From Pseudomonas monteilii (lineage in GTDB: Bacteria; Pseudomonadota; Gammaproteobacteria; Pseudomonadales; Pseudomonadaceae), in assembly GCA_001534745.1 (NCBI GenBank), contig CP013997.1:2046001-2110000 (forward strand): 64,000 nt of DNA, read 5' to 3'. Positions within the stretch are counted from its first letter, which is position 1; every line of letters starts with the position of its first letter. The notes below the pieces were generated by a model that worked only from the letters and a program-made list of their open reading frames with translations, searched no databases and was not told the origin of the DNA. The translations under genes and the position numbers were made by a program. This document shows, in pieces, positions 35,245 through 45,398 of this stretch.

Positions 35245-35700
35245 GCCCCTGCGGGCCCGATCGCGGCACTGGGGCCGCTCCCACAGGTGACCGCGATAGC
35301 CTGCAACCCCGCGGTGGCGCTACGGGTGTGGGAGCGGCCCCAGTGCCGCGATCGGGCCCGCAGGGGCCGCAAGTCAGCCACCCCGAGCCATCAGCTTAAC
35401 CAGATCTTCGCACCCCGCCTCACACCATCGCCAACCGCTGCTTGCGCGTCGGTGCCGGAAACGCCCGATCGATCGCCGCCAGATCCTCCCACGATAGAGA
35501 CAATCACGCAGTCTGATTCACCCCGATGCCACTACGGGTGTGGGAGCGGCCCCAGTGCCGCGATCGGGCCCGCAGGGGCCGCAAGTCAGCCACCCTGAGC
35601 CATCAGCTTACCCAGATCTTACCGCGCTACTCCCTCACACGACCGCCAACCGCTGCTTACGCGTCGGCGCCGGAAACGCCTGATCGATCGCCGCCAGATC
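35245..35700. repeat. REP cluster with about 212-bp tandem duplication including an aldo/keto reductase tail
   Basis: CTACGGGTGTGGGAGCGGCC starts copy 1 at 35320 and copy 2 at 35532. Each copy continues through a REP palindrome, then CACC(C/T)GAGCCATCAGCTTA, and then the last coding bases of the aldo/keto reductase. Small indels change the period from 212 to 215 within the copies. Copy 2 contains the real gene end, copy 1 only a fragment. An additional inverted REP lies at about 35250-35290. Confidence 0.85.
35420..35488 (-). pseudogene. Duplicated 3' fragment of aldo/keto reductase gene
   Basis: Read on the minus strand, about 22 codons reproduce the C-terminus of the neighbouring reductase, including FPAPTRKQRLA, and end in a stop codon (TGA, 35422-35420). 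Differences are mostly synonymous or conservative (for example Gln to Arg before AFPAP). No start or upstream coding part is present. Confidence 0.75.
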
Positions 35701-36456
35701 CTGCGCATCGAGCACCAGCTCACCCGCAGCTGCATTCAATCGCACATGCACCGGGTCCACGGCCTTCGGTATGGCGATCACCCCGTCCTCCCGCGTCACC
35801 CACGCCAGGCTTACCTGCGCAGCCGTCACGCCATGCCGCTCGGCGATCTGTGCCAGCACTGGATGCCCCAGCAACTGACCCGCCTGGGCCAACGGGCAAT
35901 AGGCCATGGTCGGCAGGTGTCGCGCACGGCTCCACGGCAGCAGGTCGAACTCGATCCCGCGCTCCACCGGGTTGTACAGCACCTGGTTGGTCGCACAGTC
36001 CGGGTTGTCCAGTTCCTCCAGATCTTCGACATCGAAGTTCGACACGCCCCAGCGCTCGATCTTGCCCTGTTCGCGCAGCCGCTCGAAGGCCTCGACGGTT
36101 TCCTCCAGCGGGTAGCGACCGCGCCAGTGCAGCAGGTAGAGGTCGATGCACTCGGTGCCCAGCCGCCGCAGGCTGCGTTCGCAGGCTGCCGCCACGCCCT
36201 GGCGGCTGGCGTTGTGCGGGTAGACCTTGCTGACCAGGGTCACCTGGTCGCGACGTCCGGCGATGGCCTGGCCGACCACCGTCTCGGCGCCGCCTTCGGC
36301 ATACATCTCCGCCGTGTCGATCAGGGTCATGCCGTGCTCGATCCCCTGTTGCAAGGCCGCCACCTCGGCCGCCCGACGGGTCGAGTCCTCGCCCATGTAC
36401 CAGGTACCCTGGCCGATCACCGGCACCGCACGGCCGGCAAGCTTCACGTGACGCAT
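35635..36456 (-). CDS. Aldo/keto reductase
   Basis: A 273-residue TIM-barrel NADPH-dependent reductase. The catalytic set is visible: Asp and Tyr in LIDTAEMYAEGGAE, Lys in VTLVSKVYPHNA, and His in YLLHWRGR; the cofactor end includes IAIPKAVDPVHVRLN. ATG 36456 has GGAGGT 7 bp upstream; the frame extends 5 codons further. Substrate unknown; such proteins in Pseudomonas are annotated as oxidoreductases of the AKR 5/YeaE-like group, the latter reducing methylglyoxal. The gene's tail is duplicated downstream. Confidence 0.9.
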   Translation of the reverse strand: MRHVKLAGRAVPVIGQGTWYMGEDSTRRAAEVAALQQGIEHGMTLIDTAEMYAEGGAETVVGQAIAGRRDQVTLVSKVYPHNASRQGVAAACERSLRRLGTECIDLYLLHWRGRYPLEETVEAFERLREQGKIERWGVSNFDVEDLEELDNPDCATNQVLYNPVERGIEFDLLPWSRARHLPTMAYCPLAQAGQLLGHPVLAQIAERHGVTAAQVSLAWVTREDGVIAIPKAVDPVHVRLNAAAGELVLDAQDLAAIDQAFPAPTRKQRLAVV

Positions 36457-36519
36457 GTCCACCTCCTGCAATCCTCTATTGGCGTGGCAGTGGACAGCAC
36501 GCTGCGGGCAATGCTCCCT

Positions 36520-37089
36520 TCAGCGGCCGCGACGGCGCGACACGCGGGCCTCGATGTTCTTGCGGCCGATCAGCAGGGGCGGAGTCTCCACCACCGGGTC
36601 ATCGGCCAGCCACTTGTACATCACCAGGCCATCGACCAGCCCCAACTGGGCATGACGGAACACCCGTGGCAGGCGCCCGACGGTGTCGAAGCCAAGCTTG
36701 GTCCACAGCGCCACCGCCACCTCGTTGGTAGCCACCACGCAGTTGAACTGCAAGGCCAGTAAACCCTCCTGGCGAGCCAGTTTCTGCGAGTGCTCGCACA
36801 TCGCCCGGGCCACCCCACGGCCGCGCCCCGATTCGCAGACCATGTAGCCGCAGTTGCCGACATGGGCACCGGGGCCGGCGGCGTTGCGCTTGAGGTAATA
36901 GCTGCCCAGCAGCTGGCCGTCCGCTTCGGCGACCAGCGTGCGCAGGGGCAGCTCGAGCCACAGGTGCCGAGCCTGCTCGAAGGTCATCGCCGGGTCCAGG
37001 GCATAGGTATCGCCAGCGGCGACGATGGTCTGGAAGGTGGGCCAGAAGAGGACGAAATCGTCCTCGGTCATGGGGCGGATGTGGATCAT
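36520..37089 (-). CDS. GNAT-family N-acetyltransferase
   Basis: A 189-residue GNAT protein starting MIHIRPMTEDDF; motif A with the acetyl-CoA loop is GYMVCESGRGRGVARAMCEH (Q/R-x-x-G-x-G/A form), followed by FNCVVATNEVAVALWTKLGF (motif B). ATG 37089 has CCGGAG upstream; the longer open frame to 37329 overlaps the next gene and is not protein-like. Substrate unknown, could be a small molecule or protein amine. It lies 80 bp from a second GNAT gene in the same direction. Confidence 0.9.
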   Translation of the reverse strand: MIHIRPMTEDDFVLFWPTFQTIVAAGDTYALDPAMTFEQARHLWLELPLRTLVAEADGQLLGSYYLKRNAAGPGAHVGNCGYMVCESGRGRGVARAMCEHSQKLARQEGLLALQFNCVVATNEVAVALWTKLGFDTVGRLPRVFRHAQLGLVDGLVMYKWLADDPVVETPPLLIGRKNIEARVSRRRGR

Positions 37090-37169
37090 GGGGGCTCCGG
37101 AGGGTAAGGCGTCAGTGAGGGCAAGGCACCCAGGGCCATGCCAAGGTGCGGCGCAGGGAAGAGCCAGGC

Positions 37170-37667
37170 TCAATCGCCCGAAACGGCGCGGCCTTCGGAG
37201 AAGGCCACCAGCCCATCGCCTTCCAGCCGGTAGCGAATCCACTCGTCCTGGGCCCTGGCGCCCACGGCTTCGTAGAAGCCGATCGCCGGGGTGTTCCAGT
37301 CCAGCACGCTCCATTCCAGGCGGCCGCAACCGTTGGCCACGGCTTCACGGGCGATGTGCTGCAGCAGCGTGCGCCCGGCGCCGCCCCCGCGCTGCTCGGG
37401 CGTCACGTACAGGTCTTCCAGGTAGATGCCGTGGCGGCCCAGCCAGGTGGAGTAGCTGTAGAAGTACACGGCAAAACCGATCGCCTGGCCGTCGCGTTCG
37501 CAGATCAGGCTGCGGGTCGTGGCGCCGTCGTCGAACAGTGTGCGCTCGATGTCGGCTACAGTCGCGATCACCTCATGGCGAGCGCGCTCGTACTCGGCCA
37601 GCTCGGTGATGAAGGAGAGGATCTGCGCGGCGTCGGCGCGGTGGGCGGGGCGGATGGACAGGCTCAT
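37170..37667 (-). CDS. GNAT-family N-acetyltransferase, diamine acetyltransferase-like
   Basis: A 165-residue protein resembling spermidine/spermine N1-acetyltransferase (SSAT-like) GNATs: MSLSIRPAHRADAAQILSFI, then ELAEYERARHEVIATVADIE, YSTWLGRHGIYLEDLYVTPE and QRGGGAGRTLLQHIAREAV (acetyl-CoA loop), and CGRLEWSVLDWNTPAIGFYE. The ELAEYE and LEDLYV blocks are characteristic of the SSAT-like group, which acts on diamines or thialysine. AGGAAG precedes ATG 37667. Polyamine-synthesis genes are also present at 58969-61342 but too far away to form an operon. Confidence 0.88.
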   Translation of the reverse strand: MSLSIRPAHRADAAQILSFITELAEYERARHEVIATVADIERTLFDDGATTRSLICERDGQAIGFAVYFYSYSTWLGRHGIYLEDLYVTPEQRGGGAGRTLLQHIAREAVANGCGRLEWSVLDWNTPAIGFYEAVGARAQDEWIRYRLEGDGLVAFSEGRAVSGD

Positions 37668-37873
37668 GGTCAACTTCCTGGTTGGACAGCCTGCCATGGT
37701 AGCGACCCGCACCGCGCTTGCCGAGACCGAACGCGCACATTGGCCGCACGCGCCACCGCGGGATAGATACAGTGAAGTGTACGGCTGCGTTAGTAGGCAA
37801 CTGTATGGGTCTGGCGCGCGTGCCGTCCTTTACCGTGGAACGACTCCAACAAAACGCTCTGGAACACGCCGCC

Positions 37874-38494
37874 ATGCTCGATTCCTTCGACCTGCTCAGC
37901 GCCTTCGTGCTGTTCGCTTTCGTCTCCTCGATCACCCCTGGGCCCAACAACACCATGCTGCTGGCCTCGGGCGTCAACTTCGGCGTGCGTCGCTCGATCC
38001 CCCATGCCCTGGGGATCAGCCTGGGCTTCATGGTGCTGGTGCTGGCGGTGGGGTTCGGCCTGGGCGAAGTGTTCAAGGCCTGGCCGCCGGCCTACACCGC
38101 CTTGCGCTTCGCCGGCGCGGCCTACCTGCTCTACCTGGCCTGGAAGATCGCCACCTCCGGGCCGATGGCCAACGACGCGCCAGGTGCCCGCAAACCCCTG
38201 AGCTTCCTCGGCGCGGCGGCCTTCCAGTGGGTCAACCCCAAGGCCTGGGTCATGGCGATCGGTGCGATCACCACCTACACGCCGGCCCAGGGCTACGTGA
38301 CCAACGTCATCGTCATCGCCGCACTGTTCGCCCTGGTCAACCTGCCGAGCGTGGGGATCTGGGTGATGTTCGGCAGCGCGCTGCGCAACCTGTTGCGCAA
38401 CCCACGCTGGTTGACGCTGTTCAACCTGTTGATGGCGGCGCTGCTGGTGATCTCGCTGTACCCCTTGCTGTTCATGGACGCGGGTTTCTCCTGA
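37874..38494 (+). CDS. LysE/RhtB-family exporter
   Basis: A 206-residue inner-membrane protein with about six helices: AFVLFAFVSSITPGPNNTML (with the conserved TPGPNN), ISLGFMVLVLAVGFGLGEVF, FAGAAYLLYLAWKIA, the conserved WVNPKAWVMAIGAITTY and two C-terminal helices. The family exports amino acids or homoserine-type metabolites. ATG 37874 matches the family N-terminus; the frame upstream is not protein-like. Divergent from the GNAT genes. Confidence 0.92.
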   Translation: MLDSFDLLSAFVLFAFVSSITPGPNNTMLLASGVNFGVRRSIPHALGISLGFMVLVLAVGFGLGEVFKAWPPAYTALRFAGAAYLLYLAWKIATSGPMANDAPGARKPLSFLGAAAFQWVNPKAWVMAIGAITTYTPAQGYVTNVIVIAALFALVNLPSVGIWVMFGSALRNLLRNPRWLTLFNLLMAALLVISLYPLLFMDAGFS

Positions 38495-38578
38495 GCCTTC
38501 AGCAGTGGGGCGCCATGGTTGGCCGGGCGGGGGAGTGGGGTATGATGCGCTCCCTTTCCTTCGAACGAGGCCCTGGCC

Positions 38579-39370
38579 ATGTCCTTGAGCGCTGAACAGA
38601 TCCGTGAGTACCGCGTTTTCGCCGAACGCCTGGCCGAGGCGGCCGCAGCGGCGATCCAGCCGTACTTTCGTGCCGACCTGGCGGTCGAGGACAAGGGCGG
38701 GCGCCTGTACGATCCGGTCACTGTCGCCGACCAGGCCGCCGAGGCCGCCCTGCGCGCCTTGATCCAGGCCGAGTATCCCGAGCACGGCATCCTCGGCGAG
38801 GAGCAGGGCGCGGTCATCGGCAGCAGTCCACTGACCTGGGTGCTCGACCCCATCGACGGCACCCGCGCGTTCATCACCGGCCTACCCCTGTGGGGCACCC
38901 TGATCGCCCTCAACGACGGCACCCGCCCAGTGCTCGGGGTGATGAACCAGCCGTTCACCGGCGAGCGCTTCATCGGCACCCCCGAGGGCGCCTGGCGAGG
39001 CGACACCGTGCTCAAGACCCGGCGCTGCACGGACCTGGCCTCGGCCACCCTGATGTGCACCACGCCCGACATGTTCGACACCCCGGCCCGCCGTCAGGCG
39101 TTCGACACGGTAGCCGGGCAGGCGCGGCTGATGCGCTATGGCGGGGATTGCTACGCCTACTGCATGCTGGCGTCGGGGTTCGTCGACGTCATCGTCGAAG
39201 CCAGCTTGCAGCCCTACGACGTCCAGGCGCTGATGCCCATCGTCGAAGGCGCAGGCGGCGTGATGACCGCCTGGGACGGCGGGACCGCGCAGCACGGTGG
39301 GTGCGTGGTGGCCTGTGGCGATCCGGCGCTGCACGAGCAGGTGGTAGCGCTGTTGCGCGGGGCGCTGTGA
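38579..39370 (+). CDS. hisN: Histidinol-phosphatase, inositol monophosphatase fold
   Basis: A 263-residue Mg-dependent phosphatase: metal motifs GILGEEQGAV (Glu), DPIDGTRAFITGLPLWGT (Asp-Pro-Ile-Asp-Gly-Thr) and the C-terminal DVIVEASLQPYDVQALMPIV (Asp). This form is used for histidinol phosphate dephosphorylation in Pseudomonas and actinobacteria; broader inositol phosphatase activity is possible. GAGG lies before ATG 38579. No other his gene is near, which is usual for hisN. Confidence 0.85.
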   Translation: MSLSAEQIREYRVFAERLAEAAAAAIQPYFRADLAVEDKGGRLYDPVTVADQAAEAALRALIQAEYPEHGILGEEQGAVIGSSPLTWVLDPIDGTRAFITGLPLWGTLIALNDGTRPVLGVMNQPFTGERFIGTPEGAWRGDTVLKTRRCTDLASATLMCTTPDMFDTPARRQAFDTVAGQARLMRYGGDCYAYCMLASGFVDVIVEASLQPYDVQALMPIVEGAGGVMTAWDGGTAQHGGCVVACGDPALHEQVVALLRGAL

Positions 39371-39410
39371 TTCGGTAAGCAGGCAAGGGGTGGATGGCTT
39401 CGTGCTTACG

Positions 39411-39625
39411 CCTTTGTGGGAGGCTTGCCTGCGATGCAGGCGGTAACGGATTGGACGCCATCGCGGGCAAGCCCGCTCCCACAAGCTGCTTGCGCAGCTA
39501 TGCTTAAACCGACGGCTGCCGAGATCTGGGTGGGAGCTGGCTTGCCAGCGATAGGGCCTTGTCAGGCGCCGCCTGCGTCGCGGGTAGAATCGGAGCCATC
39601 GCGGGCAAGCCTGCTCCCTCAAGGC
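39411..39625. repeat. REP/BIME cluster after hisN
   Basis: Several REP units: GGCTTGCCTGCGATG near 39421, TCGCGGGCAAGCCCGCTCCC at 39461-39480, GGGAGCTGGCTTGCCAGCGA at 39533-39552 and TCGCGGGCAAGCCTGCTCCC at about 39599. The section 39459-39558 matches the reverse complement of 26621-26720 over its whole 100 bp with few differences. No gene present in the 281-bp gap. Confidence 0.85.
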
Positions 39626-39651
39626 CCGCGACAACCGACCAGAGGATCGCC

Positions 39652-40320
39652 TTATCGACGATCTGCCTCCATCCGCTCGATCACCGCCCACAACCGCGCG
39701 TCCTCGAAATCCTCTATCACCAGGTCTGCCCCTGCCTCGTGCAGGTCCTCGGCCCGCTGCGTGGTGCACAGCGCCACGGTGAACACACCCGCTGCCTTGC
39801 CGGCCTTCACGCCCGGCAGCGAGTCCTCGAACACCAGCGCCTGTCCAGGCTCGGCGCCGAGTCGTGCCAGGCCGGTCTGGTAGGGCAGGGGATCAGGCTT
39901 GGGGCGGGCGATGTCTTCGGCCGCCAGGACGTGTTCGAAGCGTGCACGCAGCCCCATGGCCTCGAGCATGTGCTCGGCGTTCAGGCGCGGCGCATTGGTC
40001 ACCACGCACAGGCCGATGCCCTGCGCCTTGGCCTCGTCCAGCAGGCGCACCAGGCCTGGCATCGGCTCGAGCGTGGGCGACAGCTCGCGGAACAGCGCTT
40101 CCTTGTGCGCCGCCAAGGCCTGCTGACGCTCGCTATCGAGTTCGGGGAACAGACGGGCGAACAACGGACCGTTGCCCTGGCCACTGATCTGCGCCTTGAA
40201 CTGGGTTTCGCTGAGTTCACGGCCGTCGTACTCATGGAGCAGGCGTCGGAAGGCCTGCAGGTGCAGGGTGTCGGTATCGGTCATGGTGCCGTCGAGATCG
40301 AACAGCAGGGCGCTCAGCAT
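39652..40320 (-). CDS. HAD-superfamily phosphatase (phosphoglycolate/sugar phosphatase-like)
   Basis: A 222-residue HAD hydrolase: motif I LFDLDGTMTDTD, motif II VVTNAPR, motif III Lys in RPKPDPLPYQ and motif IV VFEDSLPGV, with a helical cap of subclass I between residues 18 and 85. The group includes phosphoglycolate and sugar phosphatases and beta-phosphoglucomutase-like enzymes. ATG 40320 has GGAGAG upstream. Divergent from lexA2 with about 100 bp between the starts. Confidence 0.9.
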   Translation of the reverse strand: MLSALLFDLDGTMTDTDTLHLQAFRRLLHEYDGRELSETQFKAQISGQGNGPLFARLFPELDSERQQALAAHKEALFRELSPTLEPMPGLVRLLDEAKAQGIGLCVVTNAPRLNAEHMLEAMGLRARFEHVLAAEDIARPKPDPLPYQTGLARLGAEPGQALVFEDSLPGVKAGKAAGVFTVALCTTQRAEDLHEAGADLVIEDFEDARLWAVIERMEADRR

Positions 40321-40408
40321 CAGCTCTCCAGACAACGTCAGGGATGGAAGGCCGACCATCATAGCGAAACCGGCTCGCGAAGGGGCTGGTCAGTTCGCCG
40401 CGAACAGG

Positions 40409-40420
40409 GTACAACCGTGC
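40409..40420 (+). promoter_or_regulatory. LexA2-type operator GTAC-N4-GTGC
   Basis: The sequence GTACAACCGTGC is an exact match to the GTAC-N4-GTGC motif recognised by the second LexA protein of P. putida. It ends 3 bp before the lexA2 ATG, so a bound repressor would cover the start codon region. It implies autoregulation and a transcript that starts at or very near the ATG, or within the operator. Confidence 0.8.
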
Positions 40421-40423
40421 GCC

Positions 40424-41032
40424 ATGGACACCTTGACCCCCAAACGCCAGGCGATTCTCGCCTTCATCCGCGAACGTATCGTCGACCACGGCCAGTCACC
40501 GAGCCTGGCCGACATTGCCGAGCGCTTCGGTTTCGCCTCGCGCAGCGTGGCGCGCAAGCACGTCACCGCGCTGTGCCAGGCCGGCTTCATCCACGTCACG
40601 CCGAACCAGGCCCGCGGCATCCGCCTGGCCGAACCCCTGCGCCGCCCAGAAATGCTCGAACTGCCCGTGCTCGGACGGGTCGCGGCGGGCGCGCCGATCG
40701 GTCCGGACGTGGACCTGCATGAACAGCTCCACATCGACCCCAGCCTGTTCCGGCGTACCCCGGACTACCTGCTCAAGGTGCGCGGCGATTCGATGATCGG
40801 CGACGGCATCTGCGACGGCGACCTGGTCGGCATTCGTCAGCAGGGCGAGGCGCACGAGGGGCAGATCGTCGTCGCACGCCTGGACGGCGAGGTGACCATC
40901 AAGCGCCTGCACCGTGGCCCGGAGGGTTATCGCCTGCTGGCGCGCAACCCCGACTACCCGCCCATCGAGATCGGCCCGGAGCGCGAATTCGTCATCGAGG
41001 GCATCTACTGCGGCCTGCTGCGACGCGACTGA
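40424..41032 (+). CDS. lexA2: LexA2-type SOS repressor
   Basis: A 202-residue LexA: winged helix at residues 1-70 (LTPKRQAILAFIRERIVDHG, PSLADIAERFGFASRSVARK), Ala-Gly cleavage site in VAAGAP, catalytic Ser in RGDSMIGDGI and Lys in GEVTIKRLH of the S24 peptidase domain. The helix-turn-helix differs from canonical LexA1, fitting LexA2. No Shine-Dalgarno precedes ATG 40424; the LexA2 box stands there instead. In P. putida relatives lexA2 heads the imuA-imuB-dnaE2 mutagenesis operon; here the next gene is a convergent MocR regulator, so the cassette is missing at this place. Confidence 0.88.
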   Translation: MDTLTPKRQAILAFIRERIVDHGQSPSLADIAERFGFASRSVARKHVTALCQAGFIHVTPNQARGIRLAEPLRRPEMLELPVLGRVAAGAPIGPDVDLHEQLHIDPSLFRRTPDYLLKVRGDSMIGDGICDGDLVGIRQQGEAHEGQIVVARLDGEVTIKRLHRGPEGYRLLARNPDYPPIEIGPEREFVIEGIYCGLLRRD

Positions 41033-41053
41033 CGGGCTCGCCAGTGGGCCGTT

Positions 41054-42475
41054 TCAGGCCTTGTCCAGCAGCGAGCGGATGATCTGCCCGAGGGTCGCCA
41101 TGGCCTGTTCCTCGACCGCCGTCCACGGCATGCCGTAGTTCAGCCGGATGCAGTGGGCGAAGCCTCGGGTGGGCGAGAAGATCGGTCCCGGCGCCAGGCT
41201 GATGCCCTGGGCCAGGGCGATGCGGAACAGCGCGAGCGAATCCACCTGCTCGGGCAGCTCCAGCCACAGGAAATAGCCGCCGCTGGGCTGGCTGACCCGC
41301 GTCTGTGGCGGAAAATACCGCGCTACCGCCGCGCGCATGCTGGCCTGCTGGCTTTCCAGGGCATGGCGCAGACGGCGCAGGTGGCGGTCGTAGCCCCCGT
41401 GCTGAAGGTAATCGGCGATGGCCGCCTGGGCCGGCATCGAGGCGCACAGCGAGGTCATCAGTTTGAGCCGCTCGACCTGGGGCGCAAACCGCCCGGCCGC
41501 GACCCAGCCGATGCGATAGCCCGGTGCCAGGCTCTTGGCGAAGGAGCCGCAGTGCAGCACCAGCCCTTCGGTGTCGAACGCCTTGGCCGGCTTGGGGGCC
41601 TGCGCCGCGTAGTACAGCTCGGCGTAGACATCGTCCTCGATCAGCGGCACCTGATGCTCGCGCAGCAACGCCACCAGCGCCTGCTTGCGGGCCTCGGGCA
41701 TGCTGGCGCCCATCGGGTTCTGGAAATTGGTCATGCTCCAGACTGCCTTGATCGGGTGGGTCTGCAAGGCCTGGGACAACGCGTCGAGGTCCATGCCTTC
41801 GCGCGGGTGCACCGGGATCTCGATGGCCTTGAGCTTCAGGCGTTCGAGGATCTGCAGGCAGGCATAGAAGGCCGGCGCTTCGATCGCCACCAGATCGCCC
41901 GGCACGGTGACAGCCTGCAGACACAGGTTCAGCGCTTCCAGCGCACCGTTGGTGATCAGCAGCTCTTCGATGGGCAGCACCAGCCCGCCGACCATGTAGC
42001 GCAGGGCGATCTGCCGGCGCAGGTGCGGGTTGCCCGGCGACAGGTCGGTGACCACCACGCGCGGGTCCATGGCCCGGCTGGCGCTGGCCAGTGAACGCGC
42101 CAGGCGCTGCAAGGGGAACAGTGTCGGGCTGGGGAAGGCCGAACCGAAGGGCACGGTGGCCGGGTCCTTCATCGAATCGAGGATGGAAAACACCAAGCCG
42201 CTGACGTCCACCTCGGTGGACTGGCGGGTGAGGGTCGGTTGCGAGGGTTCGTGAAACGGCTGCGCCAGGTGCGCGTTGACGTAGTAGCCCGAACGCGGCC
42301 GGGCGCGGATCAGGCCACGGCGCTCGAGCAGGTAGTAGGCCTGGAACACCGTCGAAGGGCTGACCCCATGGGCCTGGCTGGCATAGCGCACCGACGGTAC
42401 CCGTTGGCCAGGGCCGAGCACGCCGGAGCGGATCAGTTCGGCGATGTCGTCGGCGAAGCGTTCGTAGCGTTTCAT
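41054..42475 (-). CDS. MocR-family regulator (GntR HTH + aminotransferase domain) with intact PLP site
   Basis: A 473-residue protein with an N-terminal GntR winged helix (KRYERFADDIAELIRSGVLG, VRYASQAHGVSPSTVFQAYY) and a fold-type I aminotransferase domain. PLP residues are present: TNFQNPMG (Asn), IEDDVYAELYY (Asp, Tyr) and the lysine in CGSFAKSLAPGYRIGW. The group controls amino acid, amine or vitamin B6 related genes. ATG 42475 has no gene immediately downstream in the same direction; the likely targets are not evident. It converges with lexA2 and lies downstream of the ABC-F gene. Confidence 0.92.
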   Translation of the reverse strand: MKRYERFADDIAELIRSGVLGPGQRVPSVRYASQAHGVSPSTVFQAYYLLERRGLIRARPRSGYYVNAHLAQPFHEPSQPTLTRQSTEVDVSGLVFSILDSMKDPATVPFGSAFPSPTLFPLQRLARSLASASRAMDPRVVVTDLSPGNPHLRRQIALRYMVGGLVLPIEELLITNGALEALNLCLQAVTVPGDLVAIEAPAFYACLQILERLKLKAIEIPVHPREGMDLDALSQALQTHPIKAVWSMTNFQNPMGASMPEARKQALVALLREHQVPLIEDDVYAELYYAAQAPKPAKAFDTEGLVLHCGSFAKSLAPGYRIGWVAAGRFAPQVERLKLMTSLCASMPAQAAIADYLQHGGYDRHLRRLRHALESQQASMRAAVARYFPPQTRVSQPSGGYFLWLELPEQVDSLALFRIALAQGISLAPGPIFSPTRGFAHCIRLNYGMPWTAVEEQAMATLGQIIRSLLDKA

Positions 42476-42572
42476 GGGCAGGCTCTGGGGCAGCGGGGCA
42501 AAGGAGGGGTGACCGCACTATGCCCCGTCGCTGCCGCGCAGTACAGATGCAGCTGGCGACGTTGAAAGCGGA

Positions 42573-44207
<1,635 letters not shown>

Positions 44208-44662
44208 GGAGACTCCCGATCCGATGGGTTTTGACGCCGCCTCATGCTGAGTTCGTTACAGAAAAGAGGCAACGGACGGCCAGCACGTCGCTGGCCGAGT
44301 GGTCATGCCTGACCGAGGATTCGGGACCGATGCTAGGACAGAAGTGCTGTCGAGGGAAGTGAGTCGTGGGGATCTGCGGCTTCGGCGTGGCGGACTTTAG
44401 GGTCCCTGGCGGAGCCGATCGCGGTCGGTCCGGTGCCCCGGCAGGGCTCCACAAAAGGCTGCATCCTCACGGTGCTGTCTGCTTGAACCAAGTGCCTATG
44501 GGAATTGGCTTGCCAGCGATAGGGCCTACCCATTCGCCACCTGCATCGCGGGCAAGCCCACCCCCACAAAAGGCTGAACCCTCACGCTGCTGTCTGCTTG
44601 AAACAGGTGCCTGTGGGAGCTGGCTTGCCAGCGATAGGGCCAGCCCAGTCGCCGCCTGCATC
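44208..44662. other. 455-bp gap with repeats and the ABC-F promoter region
   Basis: No gene is seen. The gap contains a 115-bp tandem duplication with REP-like units (44451-44680) and must hold the ABC-F promoter at its left end. The duplication's second copy reaches into the 3' end of the flavin reductase gene. Confidence 0.6.
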
Positions 44663-44680
44663 TCACGCAAACTGCCCATA
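44451..44680. repeat. 115-bp tandem duplication with REP-like palindromes
   Basis: ACAAAAGGCTG at 44451 and 44566 begins two copies sharing CCTCAC-GTGCTGTCTGCTTGAA-like text and the REP unit TTGGCTTGCCAGCGATAGGG / CTGGCTTGCCAGCGATAGGG. Copies differ by scattered substitutions. Confidence 0.8.
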
Positions 44681-45172
44681 CCGCCCATTGGAATACAGCA
44701 ATGGTGCATGCGCCGAGTGCCAGCAATGCTGCACCTCGGCAATGATCACCAGGTGCGAACCGACCTGGGACAGCTCCCGCACCTCGCAGTCGAACCCCGC
44801 GCTGCTCGCTTCCAAAGCCGGATTGCCGCTGGGCAGGCGGTGCCAGGCATGCTCGCCGAAACGCTGTTCAGGCGGCAGACGCCCGGCAAAGTCGCTGGCC
44901 AGTTCCTGGGCGTCGGCGCGGAGCACGTTGACGCAGAAGCGTCGCTGCACCAGCAGCTGGGCGTGCAGGCTGGCCGACTGGTTGATGGCGATCAGCACGG
45001 TCGGTGGGTCGGCGGTGATCGAGGTGAAGGCCGTGGCGGTCATGCCGTAGTCGCCATCTTCACCCGCGCAGGTAATCACGTTCACCGAGGCGGCGGTATT
45101 GCGCATGGCCTGCTTGAAGGCGGTAGGGTCGAGCAGCGGAGCGGTCGGGCGTTCGAGGGCATGGACGGTCAT
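44663..45172 (-). CDS. Flavin reductase family protein (HpaC/RutF-like)
   Basis: A 169-residue FMN-binding split-barrel protein: ASVNVITCAGEDGDYGMTAT, AFTSITADPPTVLIAINQSA and GSHLVIIAEVQHC are the family blocks for binding flavin and NAD(P)H. Such enzymes supply reduced flavin to two-component monooxygenases. ATG 45172 fits the family; Shine-Dalgarno is weak. No monooxygenase partner is adjacent, so its partner must be elsewhere. Divergent from the small protein gene at 45399. Confidence 0.88.
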   Translation of the reverse strand: MTVHALERPTAPLLDPTAFKQAMRNTAASVNVITCAGEDGDYGMTATAFTSITADPPTVLIAINQSASLHAQLLVQRRFCVNVLRADAQELASDFAGRLPPEQRFGEHAWHRLPSGNPALEASSAGFDCEVRELSQVGSHLVIIAEVQHCWHSAHAPLLYSNGRYGQFA

Positions 45173-45398
45173 GGGTAGGCTCGTGATCTGGAGTGAAGGG
45201 CTGCGCACGAGGCGGTGCCCAGGACAAGGTAGGCACCTTAGGATGATTCGAAACACTTTGTAAAATACCTGTCGGGCCTATGCTGATAACCATCGCGTGC
45301 ATAGAAAGGTGGGAAGACTATGCGTCGTGCAGGGCGTGCGAACCACTGCCGGCTTCCCAGGTTCCAATGGATGGCATCTCACAGAAAAGGAAAATCCC

